Assembly (NCBI RefSeq): GCF_004027225.2
Contig: NW_022651106.1
Span: 62,001 to 126,000 of the forward strand
DNA length: 64,000 nt
Source: Strigops habroptila
Taxonomy: Eukaryota > Chordata > Aves > Psittaciformes > Psittacidae
Direction: 5' to 3'
Shown here: one piece after another, positions 29,901-42,670 of the stretch
Position numbering within the stretch: the first letter of the stretch is position 1
Layout: each line of letters begins with the position of its first letter
The notes under the pieces: generated by a model
What the model was told of the DNA's origin: nothing
The model's input: the letters and a program-made list of their open reading frames with translations, nothing else
Database searches by the model: none
Made by a program: the position numbers and the translations under genes

Positions 29901-32900
29901 CATGGGGTGTCTATGAGGTGTCCATGGGGTGTCCATGGGGTGTCCATGGGGTGTCCATGAGGTGTCCATGGGGTGTCTATGGGGTGTCCATGGGGTGTCC
30001 ATGGGGTGTCTATGAGGTGTCCATGGGGTGTCCATGGGGTGTCCATGGGGTGTCCATGAGGTGTCCATGGGGTGTCTATGGGGTGTCTATGGGGTGTCCA
30101 TGGGGTGTCTATGAGGTGTCTATGGGGTGTCTATGGGGTGTCTATGGGGTGTCCATGGGGTGTCCATGGGGTGTCTATGGGGTGTCTATGAGGTGTCTAT
30201 GGGGTGGCTATGGTGTATCTATGCGGTGTCTATGGGGTGTCTATGGGGTGTCCATGGGGTGTCCATGGGGTGTCCATGGGCTGTCCATGGGCTGTCTATG
30301 TGGTGTCTATGGGGCGTCCATGGGGTGTCCATGGCGTGTCTATGGGGTGTCCATGGGGTGTCCATGGGCTGTCCATGGGGTGTCCATGGGGTGTCTATGG
30401 GGTGTCCATGGGGTGTCCATGGGGTGTCCATGGGCTGTCCATGGGGTGTCCATGGGGTGTCTATGGGGTGTCCATGGGGTGTCCATGGGGTGTCTATGGG
30501 GCGTCCATGGGGTGTCTATGGGCTGTCTATGTGGTGTCTATGGGGCGTCCATGGGGTGTCCATGGGGTGTCTATGGGGTGTCCATGGGGTGTCCATGGGC
30601 TGTCCATGGGGTGTCTATGGGGTGTCCATGGGGTGTCCATGGGGTGTCCATGGGGTGTCTATGGGGCGTCCATGGGGTGTCTATGGGCTGTCTATGTGGT
30701 GTCTATGGGGCGTCCATGGGCTGTCCATGGGCTGTCCATGGGCTGTCCATGGGGCGGGCTGTGGGGCTGCCCCACGGGCACCTTCGTGGTCGAAGCGCAT
30801 CCAGGCGATGTCGTCCCCGACGCAGGTGAGGCTCCAGCCGGGCAGGGCCGGGCGCATCATGGCCAGGTTGGTTTTGCCGCAGGCGCTGGGGAAGGCGCCC
30901 GCCAGGTACCGCTTGCGCCCCTGCGGGTCCCGCAGGCCCAGGATCTGCGCCGGGGGGCAGCCCCACAGCCGCTGCAGCCCGGCCGGACACCGGCCACAAC
31001 CGGCCACAACCGGCCACAACCGCCAAAACCCACCCCAGCACCACCGAGAACCTCCCAGAACCCAGCAAGAGGCAGCAAGAACCAGCAAAACCCACCCAAA
31101 ACCCATCGAGAAGCATCAGGAACCAGCCAAAACCCAGCAAGAACCACCAAAACACACCCAAAACCCAGCAAGAACCGCCAAAACACACCCAAAACCCACC
31201 CAAAACCCATCAAGAACCACCAAAACACACCCAAAACCCACCCAAAACCCAGCAAGAACCATCAGGAACCAGCCAAAACCCATCAAGAAGCATCAAGAAC
31301 CCATCAAGAACCATCAAGAACCACCCCAAACCCATCAAGAACCAGCCAAAACCCACCAAGAACCATCAAAACCACCGAAAAACACCCAAACCCCATCAAG
31401 AACCACCAAGAACCACCCAAAAAACCCCGAGAACCATCAAGAATCACCAAGACCCATCCAAAACCCATCAAGAACCAGCCAAGAACCATCAAGAACCATC
31501 AAGAACCACCCCAAACCCATCAAGAACCATCAAGAACCACCCAAAACCCATCAAGAATCACCCAGACCCCATCAAAACCCATCAAGAAGCATCAACAGCC
31601 ACCCAAAACCCTTCAAGAACCATCAAGAACCATCAAGAGCCACCCAAAGTCCATCAAGAACCATCAGGAACCACCCAAGAACCACCAAAACCCACTCAAA
31701 CCCCATCAAAACCCATCAAGAACCACCCCAAACCCATCAAGAACCATCAAAACCCATCAAGAACCACCCAACCCTCATCAAGAACCACCCAAGAACCATC
31801 AAGAACCATCAAAACCCATCAACAACCATCAAAACTCATCAAGAACCACCCAAAACTCATCAAGAACCATCAAGAACCACCCAGGAACCATCAAAACCCA
31901 TCAAGAACCACCCAAAACTCATCAGGAATCATCAAAACCCATCAAGAACCACCCAAAACTCATCAAGAACCACCCAAGAACCATCAAGAACCATCCAAAA
32001 CCCATCAAGAACCATCAAAACCCATCAAGAACCACCCAAAACTCATCAAGAACCATCAAGAACCACCCAAGAACCATCAAGAACCACCCAAGAACCATCA
32101 AGAACCATCAAAACCCATCAAGAACCACCCAAAACTCATCAAGAACCACCCAAATCCCATCAAGAACCACCCAAATCCCATCAAGAACTATCAAAACCCA
32201 TCAAAACCCATCAAGAACCATCAAGAACCACCCAAGAACCACCCAAAACCCATCAAGAACCACCAAGAACCACCCAAAACCCACCTAAAACCCATCAAGA
32301 ACCACCCAAAACTCATCAAGAACCACCCAAAACCCACCCAAGAACCTTCAAGAACCACCCAAAACCCATCAAGAACCACCCAAGAACCACCCAAAACCCA
32401 TCAAGAACCACCAAGAACCACCCAAAACCCACCTAAAACCCATCAAGAACCACCCAAAACCCAGCAAGAACCACCAAGAACCACCCAAAACCCACCCAAA
32501 CCCCATCAAGAACCCCCAAGAACCACCCAAACCCAGCACAGGGACCCCCGTAGCCCCCCCCGGGCCCCACAGGCCCCCGGCCGGTACCAGCATGTGCTCG
32601 GCCAGCCACCCCTCGTCGCGGGCGAGGCGGGCGGCGATGCGCAGCGCGAAGCACTTCTTGCCCAGCAGCGAGTTGCCGCCGTAGCCGCTGCCGTAGGACA
32701 CGATGCGGCGCCCGGCGGCGTCGTGCGCGATCAGCGTCCGCTCCGGGTCGCACGGCCACGTGCTGGACGGAGCCTCTGCCGCGGGGACACGGCGGGAACG
32801 GGCGGAAGCGGGGCAGAAACGGGCAAAACCACGGAAAAACGGGTCAGAAACGGCCAGAAACAGGGAAAATGGGTCAGAAACAGCAAAAAACGGGTCAGAA

Positions 32901-35900
32901 ACAGGGAAAAACGGGTCAGAAACGGCCAGAAGCAGGGAAAAACGGGTCAGAAACGGCCAAAAAAACGGGGAAAAACAGGTCAGAAACGGCAAAAAGTGGG
33001 CAAAAACGGGTCAGAAACGGCAATAAACGGGTCAGAAACAGCCAAAACCGGGTCAGAAACGGCCAGAAACAGGGAAAAACGGGTCAGAAACGGCCAAAAA
33101 CGGGGAAAACCAGGTCAGAAACGGCAAAAAATGGGGAAAAACGGGTCAGAAACGGCCAAAACGGGGAAAAACGGGTCAGAAACGGCCAAAAAAACGGGGA
33201 AAAACAGGTCAGAAACGGCAAAAAGTGGGCAAAAACGGGTCAGAAACGGCAATAAACGGGTCAGAAACAGCCAAAACCGGGTCAGAAACGGCCAGAAACA
33301 GGGAAAAACGGGTCAGAAACGGCCAAAAACGGGGAAAACCAGGTCAGAAACGGCAAAAAATGGGGAAAAACGGGTCAGAAACGGCCAAAACGGGGAAAAA
33401 CGGGTCAGAAACGGCCAAAAAAACGGGGAAAAACAGGTCAGAAACGGCAAAAAGTGGGGAAAAACGGGTCAGAAACGGCCAAAACAGGGAAAAACGGGTC
33501 AGAAACGGCAAAAAACGGGCAAAACCGGGTCAGAAACGGCCAGAAACAGGGAAAAACGGGTCAGAAACGGCCAGAAAAAGGGAGAAACGGGCCAGAAACG
33601 GCAAAAAACGGGCAAAAACGGGTCAGAAACGGCCAAAACCGAGACCATGTCTGGGGCGTTTTAAAGGGTCTGAGGCCGTTTTTGGGGTATTTTGAAGGTT
33701 CTGAGGCCATTTCTGCAGCGTTTCTGGGGCACTGAGGCCATTTTTGGGGCGTTTTGAGGGTTCTGAGGCTGTTTTTTGGGTGTTTTGAGGGTTCTGAGGC
33801 CATTTCTGGGGCGTTTTGAGGGTTCTGAGGCCATTTTTAGGGTGTTTTGAGGATTCTGAGGCAATTTCTGTGGCATTTTGAGGGTTCTGAGACTGTTTTT
33901 GGGGTGTTTCTGATCACTGACGCCGTTTTGGGGGAGTTTTGAGGATTCCGAGGCCATTTTTGTGGTGTTTTGAGTGTTCTGAGGCCGTTTCTGGGGCGTT
34001 TTGAGGGTTCCGAGACCATTTCTGGGGCGTTTTAAAGGGTCTGAAGCCGGTTTTGGGGTGTTTTGAGCGTTCTGAGGCCATTTTTGGGGCGTTTCGAGGG
34101 TTCTGAGGCCATTTCTGGGGCATTTTGAGGGTTCTGAGGCCGTTTCTGGGGCATTTTGAGGGTTCTGAGGCCATTTTTGGGGCGTTTTGAGTGTTCTGAG
34201 GCCGTTTTGGGGGTGTTTCGAGTGTTCTGAGGCTGGTTTTGGGGTGTTTCGGGGGTTCTCAGGCCGTTTCTGGGGCGTTTTGAGGGTTATGAGGCTGTTT
34301 TTAGGGTGTTTTGAGGGTTCTGAGGCCACTTCTGGGGTGTTTTGAGTGTTCTGAGGCCATTTTGGGGGCGTTTCGAGGGTTCTGAGGCCAGTTTTGGGGT
34401 GTTTTGAGAGTTCTGAGGCCGTTTTTCGGGCGTTTCGGGGGTTCTGAGGCCGTTTTGGGGGTGTTTCGATGGTTCTGAGGCCGTTTTTGGGGCGTTTCGA
34501 GGGTTCTGAGGCCGTTTTGGGGCGTTTTGGGGCATCTCACCATTGAGGGGCCTGCCCACGGAGTGCAGGCAGCGGACAAAGTCCTCGGCGGAGGAGGAGG
34601 GCGACGAGGCGGCGTCGGCCGAGGGCAGGAACTGGGCCCCGACGCGGGTCATGATGCTCATGGAGGCCGCCACGTAGGAGGAGTCGGTGACCTGCAGCCC
34701 CGGGCGCGACAGCGGGGACCCGGGGGGGCCCATCAGGAACGGGATCACGTACATGGTGCGGCCTGCGGAGGGGGGTGCGCACCGGGGCGGTTATGGGGCA
34801 GGAGGAGCCCATAGAGGGGAGGTTATGGGCCCATAGAGGGGGGTTATGGGGCAGGAGGAGCCCAAAGAGGGGGGTTATGGGCCCATGGGGGGGGGTTATG
34901 GGGCAGGAGGAGCCCATAGAGGGGAGTTATCGGTTCATAGGGGGGGTTATGGGGGGGATGTGGGATAAATTTGGGGGGAAACTTGGGGGAAAAATGGGAA
35001 AACTTGGTGTAAATTTGGGAAAAATGGGTGAATTTGGGTAAAAATTGGGTAAAATGGGTAAAAATCGGGGAAATTCTGCGGAAAATGAGGAAAATTTGGG
35101 AAAAATCAGGAAAATTTGGGAAAAATTGGTTAAAAATCAAGAAAATTTGGGGGAAAATGGGGTCAATTATGGAAAAACTGGGTAAATTGGGGGGAAATTG
35201 GGTATTTGGGGAAGATTTGAGGGAAATTTGGGAAAATTTTTGGGGAAATAGGGCCAGTTTTGGAAAAATTTGCAAAATTTGGGGGAAATTGGGAAAACTG
35301 GGGGGGAATTGGGTCAATTACGGGTAAAACCAGAAAAATTTCTGGAAAATTGGGGAAAAGAGGATCAAAATAAGGAAAATTGCAGAAATTTGTGTAAAAA
35401 TTCAGAAATTGGCAGAAAATTTGAGAAGAGCTTTGGTGAATTTGGGGAAAACTGGGTAAAGATCAGGAAAATTTGGGGGGAAATTGGGTCAATTATGGGT
35501 AAAGTCGGGAAAATTTGGGGAAAACGGGGAAAAATTGGGAAATATGGGGAAAATCGGGGAAATCTGCATAAAAATGGGAAAATTAAGGCAAAAATTGAGT
35601 AAATTTGGGTACAAATTGATAAAATTGGGGAAAATTTGGGAAAATTAGGGTGGAAAATGGGAAATGTGTGTAAAAACGGCTGAATTTGGGGAAAAACGGG
35701 AAAAACTGGGCAAATTTGGGTAAAAATTGGGAAATTTTGGGGAAATTTGGCCCAAAATTATGGAAAAAGCAAGAAAGTTTGGGCAAAACCCGGGAAATTT
35801 GGGAAATACAAGAAAATTCGGTAGAAATTTGGAGACTTGGTTAAAAAGGGGGAAATTTGGGTAAAAATGGGGAAATTTGGGGGAAATTTGTGCCAAATTG

Positions 35901-38900
35901 TGGGGAACTCAAGAAAATTTGGGTGAAAATCAGGAAAAATAGGAGCTTTTGAGAAAACTTGGTAAAAACTGAGTAATTTGGGTAAAAACTGGGTAAATTT
36001 GGGGGAAAATTGGGAAATTTGGGGAAAATTGTGGGAAAATGAGGAAACTTTGGGTGAAAACTGGGAAATTTGGGGAAATTTTGGGTGAAAACTGGGAAAT
36101 TGGGGGAAAATGAGGAAAATTTGGGCAAAACCTGGGAAATTTGGGGAAAATTGTGGGAAAATGAGGAAAATTTGGGTGAAAACTGGGAAATTTGGGGAAA
36201 TTTGTGGGAAAACTGAGAAAATTTAGTCAAAACTAGGGAAATTTGGGGAAATTTGGGTAAAAATCGGGAAAATTGGGGGAAAAATTGGGAAATTTGGCCC
36301 AAATTTGTGGGAAAACCAGGAAAATTTGGGTGAAAATTGGGTAAATTTGGGTAAAAATCGGGAAATTTGGGGGAAAATTTGGGAAATTTGGCCCAAAATT
36401 GTTGTAAAATGACGAAAATTTGGTGGAAACCTGGGGAATTTGGGGAAATTTGGGTAAAAATTGGGAAATTTGTGAGAAAATTTGGGAAATTGGGGGGAAA
36501 TTGTGGGAAAACCAGGAAAATTTGGGTGAAACCTGGGGAATTTGGGGCAAACGGCTGGATGACGGTGATAATCGGAGCGAGGTGGGTGTAATGCGGGTGC
36601 TGAGCGGCGGCGGGGCTGGACACGCGTGACCACACATGAACACGCGTGAACACGTGTGTGTGGGGCTCACGCACCTTCCATGCAGCCCGGGAAGCGCTGC
36701 TCGATGGCGCTCTCCAGCGCCTCGGGGCTCATCCAGTTGCCCAGCAGGCTGTGCGCCACAGCGCCCCCTGGCGCGGGGGAGGCCCGCGGCGCCGCATCCT
36801 CGGGCCGCGCCGTCACCAGCACCGTGCGCGCCTCCACCCGCGCCACGTCCCGCGGGTCCGTGCGCACCAGCCAGCTGCGGGGCACCACAGCGACCCATAG
36901 CGACCCACAGCGACCCACAGCGACCCATAGCAACCCACAGCGACCCATAGCGACCCATAGGGACCCCATAGAGACCCACAGCGACACATAGAGACCCACA
37001 GACACCCCATAGACACCCCATAGAGACCCACCCACCAGCCAGCTGCGGGGCACAGACCCACAGCGACCCATAGGGACCCCATAGGGACCCACGCACCAGC
37101 CAGCTGCAGGGCACAGCGACCCATACAGACACATAGTGACCGACAGAGACCCATAGGGACCCATAGAGACCCCATAGAGACCCATAGGGACACATAGGGA
37201 CCCCATAGTGACCTATAGAGACCCATAGCCACCCCACAGAGACCCATAGGGACTCATAGAGACCCATAGGGACTCATAGGGACCCCATAGCGACCCATAG
37301 AGACCCCATAGGGACCCACAGAGATCCATAGGGACCAATAGTGACCCACAGACACCCCACAGGGACACATAGGGACCCCATAGACACCCCATAGCGACCC
37401 ATAGGGACCCATAGCAACCCATAGGGACCCATAGGGACCCCATAGAGACCCATAGGGACACATAGGGACCCCATAGCGACCCACAGAGACCCATAGCCAC
37501 CCCATAGGGACCCATAGAGACCCATAGGGACCCCATACAGACTCATAGGGACCCATACATACCCAATAGAGACCCCTAGACACCCCATAGGGACCCATAG
37601 ATACCCCATAGGGACCACTAGGGACCCATAGACACCCACAGACACCCCACAGACACCCCATAGAGACCCCATAGACACCCCGCAGAGAGCAATAGGGACC
37701 CATAGGCACCCCACGGAGGCCGCGCGGAGGGGGCTGCGGGCACAGCGGGTGCGCGCGGGCGGGGCGGCGCTCACCAGCCGTGGCGCTGGGGCAGGGGCAG
37801 CGCGGCGGGGCAGGCGCGCAGCAGGGCGCGGCGCTGGGCGGCGCTGCCGTCGCAGAGCAGCAGCGCGCGGGGCCGGCACAGCCGCAGCGCCGCCAGCACG
37901 AAGGCGCGCGCGGGGCCCGGCAGCGCCGCCAGCGCCTCCCGCGCCCCCGCCGGGGGCGGCTCCGCCGGGCCACAGCACAGCGCGCGGGCGCGCGGCGCCG
38001 GGCGCCCGGTCCTGCGGGGGCAGACACAGAGACACACACGGGGACACATAGAGACCCCATAGAGACACATGGGGACCCAGAGAGACCCCATAGAGACACA
38101 TGGGGACCCAGAGAGACACATGGGGACCCATAGAGACACATGGGGACCCAGAGAGACCCCATAGAGACACATGGGGACCCAGAGAGACCCCATAGAGACA
38201 CATGGGGACCCAGAGAGACACATGGGGACCCCATAGAGACACATGGGGACCCAGAGAGACACATGGGGACCCCATAGAGACACATGGGGACCCATAGACA
38301 CCCCATAGAGACACATGGGGACCCATAGAGACACATGGGGACCCATAGAGACACATGGGGACACATAGAGACACATAGAGACCCCATAGAGACACATGGG
38401 GACCCATAGAGACACATGGGGACCCAGAGAGACACATAGAGACCCCATAGAGACACATGGGGACCCAGAGAGACACATAGAGACCCCATAGAGACACATG
38501 GGGACCCCATAGAGACACATGGGGACCCATAGAGACACATGGGGACCCATAGAGACACACAGAGACCCCATAGAGACACATGGGGACCCAGAGAGACACA
38601 TGGGGACCCCATAGAGACACATGGGGACCCATAGAGACACATGGGGACCCATAGAGACACATGGGGACCCATAGAGACACACAGAGACCCATAGAGACAC
38701 ATGGGGACCCAGAGAGACACATGGGGACCCCATAGAGACACATGGGGACCCATAGACACCCCATAGAGACACATGGGGACCCATAGAGACACATGGGGAC
38801 CCCATAGAGACACATGGGGACACATAGAGACCCCATAGAGACACATGGGGACCCATAGAGACACATGGGGACCCATAGAGACACATAGAGACCCCATAGA

Positions 38901-41900
38901 GACACATGGGGACCCCATAGAGACACATGGGGACCCATAGAGACACATAGAGACCCCATAGAGACACATGGGGACCCATAGAGACACATAGAGACCCCAT
39001 AGAGACACATGGGGACCCATAGAGACACATAGAGACCCCATAGAGACACATGGGGACCCATAGAGACACATAGAGACCCCATAGAGACACATGGGGACCC
39101 ATAGAGACACATGGGGACCCATAGAGACACATAGAGACCCCATAGAGACACATGGGGACCCCATAGAGACACATGGGGACCCATAGACACCCCATAGAGC
39201 ACATGGGGACCCATAGAGACACATGGGGACCCCATAGAGACACATGGGGACACATAGAGACCCACAGCGACCCATAGAGACACATGGGGACCATAGAGAC
39301 CACATGGGGAACCCACATAGAGACACCATGGGGACCCATAGAGACACATAGAGACCCTAATCATAGAGACACATGGGGACCCATAGAGACACATAGAGGA
39401 CCCCATAGAGACACATAGGGACCCCATAGAGACACATAGGACCCCCATAGAGACACATGGGAACCCATAGAGACACATGGGGACCCAGAGAGACACATAG
39501 AGACCCATAGAGACACATGGGGACCCAGAGAGACACATGGGGACCCCATAGAGACACATGGAGACACCATAGAGACACATGGGGACCCATAGAGACACAT
39601 GGGGACCCATAGAGACACATGGGGACCCATAGAGACACATGGGGACCCATAGAGACACATAGAGACCCCATAGAGACACATGGGGACCCATAGAGACACA
39701 TGGGGACCCCATAGAGACACATGGGGACCCATAGAGACACATGGGGACCCAGAGAGACACATAGAGACCCCATAGAGACACATGGGGACCCATAGAGACA
39801 CATGGGGACCCAGAGAGACACATAGAGACCCCATAGAGACACATGGGGACCCATAGAGACACATGGGGACCCATAGAGACACATGGGGACCCATAGAGAC
39901 ACATGGGGACCCATAGAGACACATAGAGACCCCATAGAGACACATGGGGACCCATAGAGACACATGGGGACCCCATAGAGACACATGGGGACCCATAGAG
40001 ACACATGGGGACCCAGAGAGACACACAGAGACCCCATAGAGACACATGGGGACCCATAGAGACCCCATAGAGACACATAGAGACCCCATAGAGACACATG
40101 GGGACCCCATAGAGACACATGGGGACCCAGAGAGACACATGGGGACCCAGAGAGACACATGGGGACCCCATAGAGACACATGGGGACCCATAGAGACACA
40201 CAGAGACCCCATAGAGACACACGGGGACACATAGAGACCCATAGAGACACATGGGGACCCCATAGAGACACATGGGGACCCAGAGAGACACATGGGGACC
40301 CATAGAGACACATGGGGACCCCATAGAGACACATGGGGACCCATAGAGACACATGGGGACCCCATAGAGACACATGGGGACCCATAGAGACACATGGGGA
40401 CCCCATAGAGACACATGGGGACCCATAGAGACACATGGGGACCCATAGAGACACATAGAGACCCCATAGAGACACATGGGGACCCATAGAGACACATAGA
40501 GACCCCATAGAGACACATAGAGACCCCATAGAGACACATGGGGACCCAGAGAGACACATAGAAATACATACAGACCCATAGAGACCCCATAGAGACCCCA
40601 TAGGGACACATAGGGACTCATAGGGACCCCTAGTGAGACCCATAGACACATAGGGACCCCATAGAGACCCATAGGGAGACCCATAGAGACCCCATAGGGA
40701 CACATAGACACACATAGAGACCCATAGAGACCCCATAGAGATACATAGAGACCCATAGCCCCCCATAGACACCCATAGAGACCCCATACAGACCCCATAG
40801 ACACCCATACAGACCCCATAGATACCCCATAGCACCCCATAGAGACCCCATAAACACCCATAGAGACCCCATAGATACCCCATAGCACCCCATAGAGACC
40901 CCATAGAGACCCATAGAGTCCCCATAGAGACCCCATAGCACCCCATAGAGACACATAGAGACAAATAGAGACCCCATAGAGACCCCATAGCACCCCATAG
41001 AGACACATAGAGACACATAGAGACACATAGAGACACATAGAGACACATACAGACCCCATAGCACCCCACAGAGACCCATAGAGACCCATACACGCCCCAT
41101 AGATACCCCATAGTGACACATAGAGACCCCATATAGGCCCATAGATCTCATAGACACCCCACAGAGACCCCAGAGACCCACAGACAGACCATAGACCCTC
41201 ATAGAGACCCATAGATGGCCCATAGACACCTCACAGCACCCCATAGACACCCATAGACAGCCCTTAGAGACCCATAGCCCCCCATAGACACGCCATAGAG
41301 ACCCCTAGACACCCCATAGAGACCCCATAGCACCCCACAGAGACCCATAGACACCCATAGAGACCCCATAGCACCCCATAGAGACCCATAGACACCCCTT
41401 ACAGACCCCATAGCACCCCATAGACAGACCATAGACCCTCATAGAGACCCATAGATGGCCCATAGACCATCATAGGCAGCCCATAGAGACCCCATAGAGA
41501 CCCATAGCACCCCATAGACACCCCACAGCACCCCATAGACACCCAGAGACAGCTCTTAGTGACCCATAGACCCCCCATATCCCCCCACAGACCCCCCATA
41601 GAGCCCCATAGACACCCCCTAGAGCAGAGGGGGCGTGTCCCCGGCTGACCCCGCCCCCTGCCGCACTTTACCGCCCCCTGCTGGCCGCGCCGCTCCCTGC
41701 TGCCTGTACCCCCCCATAGCGCCCTATAGAGCCCAATATCCCCCCATATCCGCCCCATAGCTGCCCCATAGCGCCCCATAGCCCCTCTATAGATCCCCAT
41801 AGACACCCCATAAACCCTTATAGACACCCCATAGCGCCCCATAGCGCCCCATAGCCCCCCACAGACACCCATAGCCCCCCATAGAGCCCATAGACACCCC

Positions 41901-42670
41901 ATAGAGCCCCATAGACACCCCATAGCCCCCCCGTTGACCCCCATAGACGCCCCATAGACAGCCATTGGGACGCGGGAGGTGTGGGGCAGCCCCGGGGGGG
42001 GGGGGGGACACCCCTATAAGTGGACTTTGGATGCCGCAGGGGGTGATGGGAAGGGGGGGAGAGATATGGGGGGCAAAGGGCAGTGGGGCACGGGGGGTTG
42101 GCCCATAGAGCCCCATCGGGGCCACAAGTAGCCCCACAGAGTCATAAGTAGACACATAAACAGCCCCATAAGTAGCCCCATAGGACCCATAGGTTGCCCC
42201 ACAGCCCCATAAGTAGCCCCATAGGACCTATAAGTGGAGACAAGCCCCATAAGTAGCCCCATAGACCCCCCCCAATAGCCCCACAGACCCCTGAATAGAC
42301 CCATAGACCCCCCCAGTAGCCCCATAGGACCCATAAGTAGAGACACAGACCCATAAGCAGACCCATGGGACCCATATGCAGCCCCACAGACCCATACGTA
42401 GACCCATAAGTAGCCCCGTAGGCCCATAAGTAGACCCACAGACCCATACGTAGACCCATAGGACCCCATTTACCCCCCAAGTAGCCCCATAGCCCCCCAT
42501 AGGCACCCCATAGACACCCCATAACCACCCCATAGCGCCCCGTAACTACCCCATAGACACCCCATAGCGCCCCATAACTACCCCATAGACACCCCATAGC
42601 GCCCCATAGCTGCCCCATAGCCGCCCCATAGCGTCACTCACCCCCGCAGCCTCTCGAGGACCCTCTGCAT
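26981..42670 (-). CDS. PCK2: PCK2, mitochondrial phosphoenolpyruvate carboxykinase (GTP)
   Basis: Converts oxaloacetate and GTP to PEP, CO2 and GDP in mitochondria; the mitochondrial form is the main hepatic PEPCK of birds. Ten coding exons: 42,642-42,670; 37,775-38,011; 36,675-36,874; 34,541-34,762; 32,588-32,775; 30,782-30,944; 28,835-29,053; 28,614-28,751; 28,425-28,520; 26,981-27,435. Total 1,947 nt, 648 aa (human 640), one open frame. The N-terminus [10 protein letters not shown] with further Arg and no acids beyond one Glu fits a mitochondrial presequence and separates it from cytosolic PCK1. Signatures: [15 protein letters not shown]-loop [13 protein letters not shown] with the reactive Cys, [35 protein letters not shown] and a terminal RVRRM. 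Introns are nearly all satellite, so 1.9 kb of coding sequence spans 15.7 kb. Gene order with DCAF11 and FITM1 is as in human. Confidence 0.97.
27445..28420 (-). repeat. PCK2 last-intron array
   Basis: 27,455-27,750: GGGGTGCTGGGATGGAGTTATGG-type units. 27,755-28,415: about ten 65-bp units of ACACTTAGGGGGCAATAACA followed by CCCCGCTATGGGGCGATAGCACC. The downstream exon's acceptor, GCCCCATAG at 27,436, itself has the CCCCATAG repeat core. Confidence 0.88.
29060..30765 (-). repeat. GGTCTATGGGG and GGTGTCCATGGG arrays in a PCK2 intron
   Basis: 29,060-29,825: GGGGGTAATGGGGGTCTATGGGG units. 29,870-30,765: nearly pure 12-bp unit GGGGTGTCCATG / GGGGTGTCTATG, about 75 copies. Both strands are open in several frames ([11 protein letters not shown]-type translations), purely from the 12-bp period. 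Confidence 0.92.
30985..32540 (-). repeat. CATCAAGAACCACCCAAAACC array in a PCK2 intron
   Basis: About 1.5 kb of 10-21 bp units: CATCAAGAACCA, CCCAAAACC, ACCAAGAACC. Starts with three CCGGCCACAA copies. The + strand is open for hundreds of codons and the product would be simple ([12 protein letters not shown]); I do not consider it a gene. Confidence 0.92.
32795..33645 (-). repeat. AACGGGTCAGAAACGGCC array with 229-bp higher-order repeat
   Basis: Basic unit about 20-24 bp, AACGGGTCAGAAACGGCCAAA. A higher-order block repeats with an exact 229-bp period: the word CCAAAAAAACGGGG starts at 32,957, 33,186 and 33,415. Open on the + strand, translation [10 protein letters not shown]-like, from the repeat only. 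Confidence 0.9.
33650..34530 (-). repeat. 30-bp array GGCGTTTTGAGGGTTCTGAGGCC in a PCK2 intron
   Basis: About 29 copies of a regular 30-bp unit, GTTTTGAGGGTTCTGAGGCC followed by ATTTTTGGGGC. It directly follows the preceding array in the same intron and stops at the donor of the exon ending at 34,541. Confidence 0.92.
34790..36555 (-). repeat. AT-rich AAATTTGGGG array in a PCK2 intron
   Basis: 34,790-34,955: about four copies of GGGGGGTTATGGGGCAGGAGGAGCCCATAGA. 34,960-36,555: degenerate GAAATTTGGGGAAAATTGGG units. The second resembles the array in the IgY CH4-M1 intron (2,600-3,490) in unit and strand bias, although the genes are unrelated and 30 kb apart. Confidence 0.88.
36885..37735 (-). 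repeat. CCCATAGGGACC array carrying splice-acceptor copies
   Basis: GACCCATAGGGACCC units on the CCCATAG core. At about 37,033-37,054 and 37,093-37,116 lie two extra copies of the exon-edge sequence CACCAGCCAGCTGCGGGGCACA that forms the real acceptor and first codons at 36,863-36,890. Confidence 0.85.
38015..41635 (-). repeat. CATAGAGACACATGGGGACC array, PCK2 intron 1
   Basis: 38,020-40,580: about 2.5 kb of CCCATAGAGACACATGGGGA units (18-21 bp), with higher-order blocks. 40,580-41,630: CCCATAGAGACCCATAG units with ATAGCACC. A patch at about 39,190-39,480 has scattered one-base changes unlike the clean array around it. The minus strand is open for up to 1,312 codons ([16 protein letters not shown]-like); this is repeat. 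Confidence 0.92.
41672..41685 (-). promoter_or_regulatory. CTCF-type motif in PCK2 intron 1
   Basis: The minus strand reads CCAGCAGGGGGCGG, matching the CTCF core consensus. It lies in a unique 80-bp break (about 41,625-41,705) between two CCCATAG arrays. Sequence match only. Confidence 0.3.
41710..42630 (-). repeat. CCCATAAGTAGCCCCATAG array, first part of PCK2 intron 1
   Basis: 41,710-41,975: CCCCATAGCGCC units. 42,110-42,475: CCCATAAGTAGCCCCATAGACC units of about 20-35 bp. 42,480-42,630: CCCCATAGCGCCCCATAACTACC. 41,980-42,110 is a short less repetitive GC-rich piece. Confidence 0.85.

Noticed and set aside
30127-32436. Open frame of 769 codons on the plus strand
   Set aside because: Two arrays in a row (12-bp GGGGTGTCCATG, then CATCAAGAACCACC) in a PCK2 intron. 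Low-complexity product, no domain, and it crosses a PCK2 exon antisense.
37274-41212. Open frame of 1,312 codons on the minus strand
   Set aside because: It is translation of the CATAGAGACACATGGGGACC array ([16 protein letters not shown]-like) in PCK2 intron 1 and runs through a true PCK2 exon in the wrong frame. The unit simply lacks stop codons.
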